From Breviolum minutum Mf 1.05b.01 (Eukaryota; Sar; Dinophyceae; Suessiales; Symbiodiniaceae), in contig DF239659.1 in assembly GCA_000507305.1 (NCBI GenBank), forward strand, positions 115,278 through 179,277: a stretch of DNA of 64,000 bases. Reading direction: 5' to 3'. The notes under the pieces were generated by a model. That model had not been told where the DNA came from, made no database searches, and was given only the letters and a program-made list of their open reading frames with translations. The translations under genes and the position numbers were made by a program. Below, in pieces: positions 58,607-64,000 of the stretch (positions are counted from its first letter, which is position 1; each line of letters starts with the position of its first letter).

Positions 58607-60070
58607 GCGTTGCAACTGCTTTGCTGCCATATAAATATCCGTATATACATATACGTATATTAATATAATTTAATGTCGTAATATGAACATATTGTCATAC
58701 ATACGTTAAAAGTATGTTTGAACGTGACATGCTGGAACTGAATATTAAAGATTGACGCGTGCTGCCGAACAAAGTCCGTGACTATCATCGTCCGGAATCC
58801 TCCAAGCAAGTGTTGTTTTTAGTAGCTAGCTAAGTCGCTCATTGTGTTGCTGGTTCAGGGTACTTGTGTATTTGAATTGAATCCATCAAAAGTTGAATCC
58901 CAAATTATGAAATTGCCCATATGTGTCATTAATCCATCCCTACCCCCCTCAACCCTGGACAAGTGGGACCCACAAGTTGGAGAACAGCGTGGAGCTGTGT
59001 TGGCCTCACCATGGGATCTCCAAGTCCGTGCCTGGACACAGGTTGGAGACGAGACACCCTATGAGGACACTACTTGTAGCGCGTCAGACACAAATAGTGT
59101 CATGATATCCGATTAATGGCACAATGCAAGCATCAGGCCATGCTTCGCAACATCTGGAAGAGTGAAGGATGTTTCATGTCAAAGTGTGAACTGAGTTGAG
59201 GCAATTTGGTGAGTAAACATCAAGCCACACCAAATGAACTACTCATATCTTTGTGGCTACATTAAGCATCTAGTAGATAGTAGATTGGATCGAGCTTGAT
59301 TGAGTTCGAACCAAGCGCTTCGTGGCTCTTTCAATGCTGCTGCTACCATTGTTTCACAGTGCATGATATGCTTGGAATTTGCATCATTGACAAAGTCAAT
59401 ACATGCTAAAACCAACCGGGTTTTTGATTTTTGTTTGCCTTGTTTTGCACAAACCGAGTATGTCCCCTCTGGCCGCAATGTGAGGACGTTTACTTGTCAA
59501 GCCCGACCTTTGCATCGTTGGATGTGGGCACCAAGCGAAGTCAGGAACCACTTGCATGCTGGGATTCAAGATGACGTGTTCACCGTGAGAAAAGATGGAT
59601 CACCTTTTTCACAAAGCAGAGCCTCGATAGAATGAAGACCACGAGAGGACACGAGAGGCATCTCAGACATGTGAGAGAGGCAGACACGGCAAGAGCAAGT
59701 TAGCAGCACTAGAGTCTATCCCACATAGATTTCCACGTCAGGTGGTCAAGGCATTGCCACTTGAGAATTGATTTGAATCGTTTGAAGAATTTGTATTATT
59801 TAGTGTTTGACTCTTGTACAGGATACCTTGAGCCGTCCGCGCATCCTTTGTGGAGTAGACTCCATCAATGGGCACCTTGGGCTGCGATTGGAAGCATATT
59901 GATGTTTTTCGATGTTTTTAGTAGCATGTGACAGAATGTGATAGTTTTTGTACCGGTAGTATGTTTAGTATGTCAAAAATCTCCCGGCATCACTTAGTCA
60001 CTTAGTGATACGATGTGATACGTGGCAAAGGCTGTAGTGCACACGTCGTGTGACTCCAAAAACGATCCAG
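58607..60070. other. No supported gene
   Basis: AT-rich start (58620-58720, tata and tacgta words), then mixed sequence. Frames at 58844-59116 and 59300-59635 show no recognisable motif or splice chain. Confidence 0.4.
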
Positions 60071-60213
60071 GCGCCGGCGAATCAAATCAACCCTGGTGGA
60101 GGGTGCCAAGGCCATGTGTTTTGCCAGCCCTTGGCTTGGAATGAAAGTGACCTCGTTGCAGGTCCTGGCCAAGTGGAGTGACGGGCAGCCTTTGGTTGTT
60201 GAGATCTCAGAAG
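60071..60213 (+). CDS. Probable exon, unassigned
   Basis: After gatccAG the + frame reads R-R-R-I-K-S-T-L-V-E-G-A-K-A-M-C-F-A-S-P, then W-L-G-M-K-V-T-S-L-Q-V-L-A-K-W-S-D-G-Q-P and L-V-V-E-I-S-E before a GT. It is protein-like and AG|G-started. The opposite strand also has a frame (60002-60319), so this is not certain. Internal AAG|GC could be a further donor. Confidence 0.42.
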
Positions 60214-63200
60214 TACTATGAATATCTATGAATGACACTGCAAAAGGAGCAAGACCCAGCTGGTCTCGTTGCTTGCCCCTGGTTGCCTTATCTTCTTGAT
60301 ATTTGAGTCTGTAAATCATTCTTGAGCTTCTTTGCGTACGAGTCAGCTGTGACCCGCACCACTAGATGCACCGATCGCCACAAAATCGATGGATGAAGAA
60401 AGAAAGGATCGACAGGATCACTAGCATTCGGCAGCATCACCATAATTTGACGAGAGGCAAAGCTGAAAACTGTGAGGGTGGTCTTAATGATTAGATTTTT
60501 CAATATCAGTTTGATGGGCTCCTTAGCCCTAAGCACTAAGCCCATACAAAGCCATACCTAGACATGGTTTTGATCGAGCACAACTCAGACCACCGCAAAC
60601 ACTGCAGATTGGAGATGACATCGAGCAATCGAGCAGGAATGTGACAAGAAAATACAAAGGATGAATCGAGCAAGAAGTTGCAAGAGATGCCTGGAATGCA
60701 AAACTATTGGCCGGACAGTCTTCAATAGGACAACCCTCAAGGATGCCTCCCATCTAAATGCATCTCGTGTTTTATTTTGTAGCCGATAGTCGTGGTGACG
60801 CATCCTGTCCACAGGAATGCATGAATGAATATGAATGATCTGGAATCTTCTCCTCTATGTGTTTATTTTGGACAATGTGGGACGTGGGACGTGCTCATAA
60901 GGAAGCCTGGAATTCCGAGGTTCAACACCCTGAGAAGAATGTCTTCTCCATATCGCAGAGGGTGCGCAGCTGTTCAAGATTGTTCAAACATGAAAATGCA
61001 GTATGAAATGAAACCTTTGTTTGAGCTTTTCGGCATTCACTACATACCTCGCAGTTGAACGACTTTGTCAGAGTTGGGCATGCACGTGCAGTGAATGTCG
61101 GCTTCTGACGCATGTTTTTCATCTCATGAATTCGTTACAATATCGCTTCTTTACATCTGTGTTTCTTTGCTCGACATCCCTTTTTTGGCTCATTATGGTT
61201 GCAGTCAAAGGGGCATGATAGTAATATGTGGTGATAGGAATGGCAATGAAATGCCGTTCTGCTGATGATTCCAAAATCTTCTATCATATACAAGCATATA
61301 CAAACCAAGTCTCCTTTAGGAAACCGAACTGACATATATTATTCATTGATATGAGATCCTAGTATTTGCTGCACGACACCTTGAGACTTGTTATACTTGT
61401 TGGGTCTTGGCCGCCGATGCATACCCCGAAACCAGCTTGAGTGTCAGGTGAGCCGCATTTTTGAGCTTGATGATGACCTTGGAGCTACTCTTAGAGGGCG
61501 AAAAAGTGTTTTCTGTGATAATGACACTTTGAAATGAATCGATGCAACTGACACAGCCACAACCATTTGGCATTTTGGTTATAGCTCCAGAATGTGCAAG
61601 AGTTCTTAGACAAGGCAACTGAGGACGTGGATGTCTGCTTGTCATGAGGTCATGACGATACACTTCAACTTGTTCTAAATGTGATGGTCCAGGCTCGGAG
61701 TTGCAGTCGTGGCAGGATAACGCCATTCATGATTTCAAGATGGAACTTCTTGAAATGATACCCCTGACTTTCCGAGACCTGGGATGAAAAGGAATTTGGT
61801 AGAGCCTCATACAATGTATCAATCTGCTTCAACCATTCTCAGTGAATGCCTCAGTTGAATCAAAATCATTTGCCCAGGCCGGAAAGGAATCAAAGCGGTT
61901 GCGCAGCCTTCGGTCACGTCCGGACGCCTCAAAACTTGATACTCTTTGTACTACTGCCATCTACTGCCTTCAAGCCTTCAGAAGTGATATGTACATAACG
62001 TGTCATAACGTGTCAAATGTCTCACATGATTCAAGCATTCTATGAGGGAATAGCTGCGACAAATACGATAGTTTATAGTCATTATATACGATTCGATTAT
62101 ATTCATTATATTATATGCAGAGCAAAATATTATATAAATTTGAATTGCGTCGACCTCAAGCGACCTCCAAAGAGGTTCAGGATTTGTTCAGGAGGCGTGA
62201 TGGTGAAAATAAAGAATATACGGAATATGAAAATGATTGTATAATAATGATATATATATATATGTATACATACATATAGCATGTACAGTCATGTCCTAAA
62301 CAACATTTGGTACTCGAAAACCGTTTCTTGGTGCAAGAGTTTCGATCCGAAGGATCCACGATAAGATCACACTCACCGCCATTTCAGGCTTGTCAGCTGC
62401 ACGACAAGGCCTGGACTGCTTGCGTCTGCTTGTTGCATATTAAATAGTTTTGAATATCAGTTTTGAATGACACCAAGATCCACAAGAATGTTTGATGTGT
62501 CGTTTCGCAGGCACTACTGATTCAACGCTCACCGGAGGTGTCAACGTGTCTTTGTGAAAGATGAATCGACCAGTCAACAGTTGACTGCTGCCCCGCAGTC
62601 CGCGAACAACTGGAATTGACAGCTTGCCTGACTGTCATTCCTGTCAAACTGTGTCAGTGGCGTAAGTAGGGCACTTGCGGTGCCATTGACAGCAGAACTG
62701 CACATGCGGGCACCATCCCGTTTGTGTGCGGAAAATTCACTGCGGGCTTGTCCAGGTTTGGGCACTGGCTTTCCATATAGACTTTTGGAGGCAAAGATCT
62801 GTTTCTCATCTTTTGTTGTCTTAAAAGTGTGCCCTGCAGCTTGGTTCCAGGATAGAGCTTCTTCCATTTCACACGGACCGTCTCACAGGTCCAACGTTCA
62901 AAGATGTTCAAAGCAACTGCGGGGTAAAAATCGCCCACGCAGCCAAGGCTACTCAAGTAGCCGAAGTCTTTTTCTCTCAATGGACTGGGCAACCTTCTTT
63001 GCCCACACTGTTTCGGGAGAGTCCAAAGTGTAGAGAGATCCACCAATGCACAACAGAAAGCAGAGGATTAGTCCAGCGCGGGCATTTGAGTCACCAAATT
63101 GAGAAAAAGTGCTTGCTGCAAGTGCAGCTGCAAAAGTGTTTGCTCAATTCAAGTCGAAATCCTGGGTAGCCACGGTACAGGTCATTACAAGTTTTTATCG

Positions 63201-63277
63201 GTTAATAATCAAATTTATGTTTAATCATGTTTATCAACACCCAACGTCCAAGACTTTGTTCAAAAGAAGAAGCTGCT

Positions 63278-63319
<42 letters not shown>

Positions 63320-63648
63320 GAAGATGATGATTATGATTATGATTATGATTATGATGACGACGACCATGCTGCTGCTTTTTCTCGCAAGACATGTTTAGTT
63401 TAGAGCTGTGTATGAAGGACGTGTTCGGCATGTGAACGACTCTCTCAAGGGCTACTCTTTGACAAGTGAGTGATTTGAAAGAACTCGCGAACGCTGCTTA
63501 CTAATTTCCAATTCATATTGGAAGTCGCTCAGAGAATATCCGATCATGATGTAGAATTGAGTGATGTACTGTAGCCACTTGTAGTCCATAAAATGCAGAA
63601 CTTTTTGCTGCGCTCCCGTATTTTGAGTGCAGTTTGTCACTGTTGCAG
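60214..63648. other. Unassigned region with weak exon candidates
   Basis: Candidates: about 61842-61940 (S-V-E-S-K-S-F-A-Q-A-G-K-E-S-K-R-L-R-S-L) and about 62929-63030 (K-I-A-H-A-A-K-A-T-Q-V-A-E-V-F-F-S-Q-W, to TAG). Both are + strand and protein-like, but neither is tied to a family. (AT)n/gtatac DNA lies at 62250-62280 and a compound trinucleotide array at 63271-63372. Confidence 0.35.
63271..63372. repeat. Compound trinucleotide microsatellite
   Basis: (GCT)6, then about ten ATG/GAT units, then GATTAT hexamers and GACGAC, ending near (GCT)3. On the minus strand an open frame through it would read polyglutamine then polyhistidine/His-Asn, which is an artefact of the repeat. Exact unit counts should be treated cautiously. 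Confidence 0.9.
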
Positions 63649-63681
63649 GCCATTGTGGAAACCTGGATTGCCGCCAGGCAG
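63649..63681 (+). CDS. Probable micro-exon, unassigned
   Basis: Eleven codons after tgttgcAG: A-I-V-E-T-W-I-A-A-R-Q, followed by GA (gaatag), a possible GA donor whose intron starts with an in-frame TAG. The size and style match the verified micro-exons. Function unknown. Confidence 0.4.
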
Positions 63682-64000
63682 GAATAGCTGGAAATACCGA
63701 AAGGAAGTGCAAGACTGGGCTGTTGAAGTCTAGCTGCCACACGGGCAATTCCATGAAGTCCCAAAACAATCCACAACAAATTAAAGATGAATTTGTCTTA
63801 GAGGGGATTGAGGTAGATAAAATCTAATGACATCTTATGATGTGACGATTTCCAATCCAGCATGACACAGAAAATGTCAAAGTCTTGCCTTTGCATGTCC
63901 TTTCACTGCAAATGCCAGGGCCGACTTCTTTATCGGCACGATCGAATCCAGGCGGCTTGGTGGAAGAGGGTATGCATGTGTAGGGATCGACGTATCTTGA

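Noticed and set aside
63234..63431. Minus-strand ORF with polyQ and polyH
   Set aside because: The whole coding character comes from the compound trinucleotide microsatellite, and there is no independent protein signal.
1..64000. CRISPR arrays, bacterial operons, ribosome binding sites, riboswitches, tRNA or rRNA genes
   Set aside because: None seen. No regularly spaced direct repeats, no tRNA A/B box pair with cloverleaf potential that I could recognise, and gene structure is clearly eukaryotic.

Overview
This looks like nuclear DNA of a dinoflagellate. No bacterial-style gene organisation is present and almost no long ORFs exist. Recognisable protein families can still be read, but only as chains of very small exons (24-190 bp, often about 45 bp) separated by introns of about 57 bp to several kb. 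Joining them in phase repeatedly requires GC (sometimes GA) 5' splice sites as well as GT, and the exon almost always begins with G after the AG acceptor. That GT/GC/GA donor set with AG|G acceptors is a known dinoflagellate trait. The genus (for example a Symbiodiniaceae member) cannot be settled from this window.

Every gene I can support lies on the + strand, as expected for a unidirectional dinoflagellate gene array. In order: (1) about 0.6-7.5 kb, fragments of a beta-trefoil (ricin-B/QxW type) lectin-like repeat protein; (2) 8.96-9.08 kb, an unassigned probable terminal exon; (3) 11.3-11.8 kb, a MYND zinc-finger gene; (4) 12.5-14.3 kb, a coiled-coil protein with a 171-bp (57-aa) coding tandem repeat and a likely last exon; (5) 14.9-20.2 kb, weak unassigned exons; (6) 22.66-30.75 kb, a protein disulfide isomerase (PDI) with two CGHC thioredoxin domains flanking degenerate b-type domains; (7) 33.0-39.4 kb, a large protein combining C2 domains with an inositol polyphosphate kinase (IPK) domain; (8) 43.5-45.2 kb, a GDP-fucose protein O-fucosyltransferase (POFUT2-like); (9) 46.5-63.7 kb, a scatter of short coding-looking exons I cannot assign.

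The PDI and the O-fucosyltransferase would both act in the secretory pathway, and the lectin-like protein may too. The IPK-C2 protein suggests inositol-phosphate/membrane signalling. I see no operon-like logic beyond shared orientation.

The rest is AT-rich intronic or intergenic sequence with short microsatellites, one degenerate telomere-like stretch and no recognisable complete transposon, tRNA, rRNA or CRISPR array. Exon borders are hand calls from sequence. Several exons per gene are certainly missing, and initiation codons and most true stop codons are undetermined.
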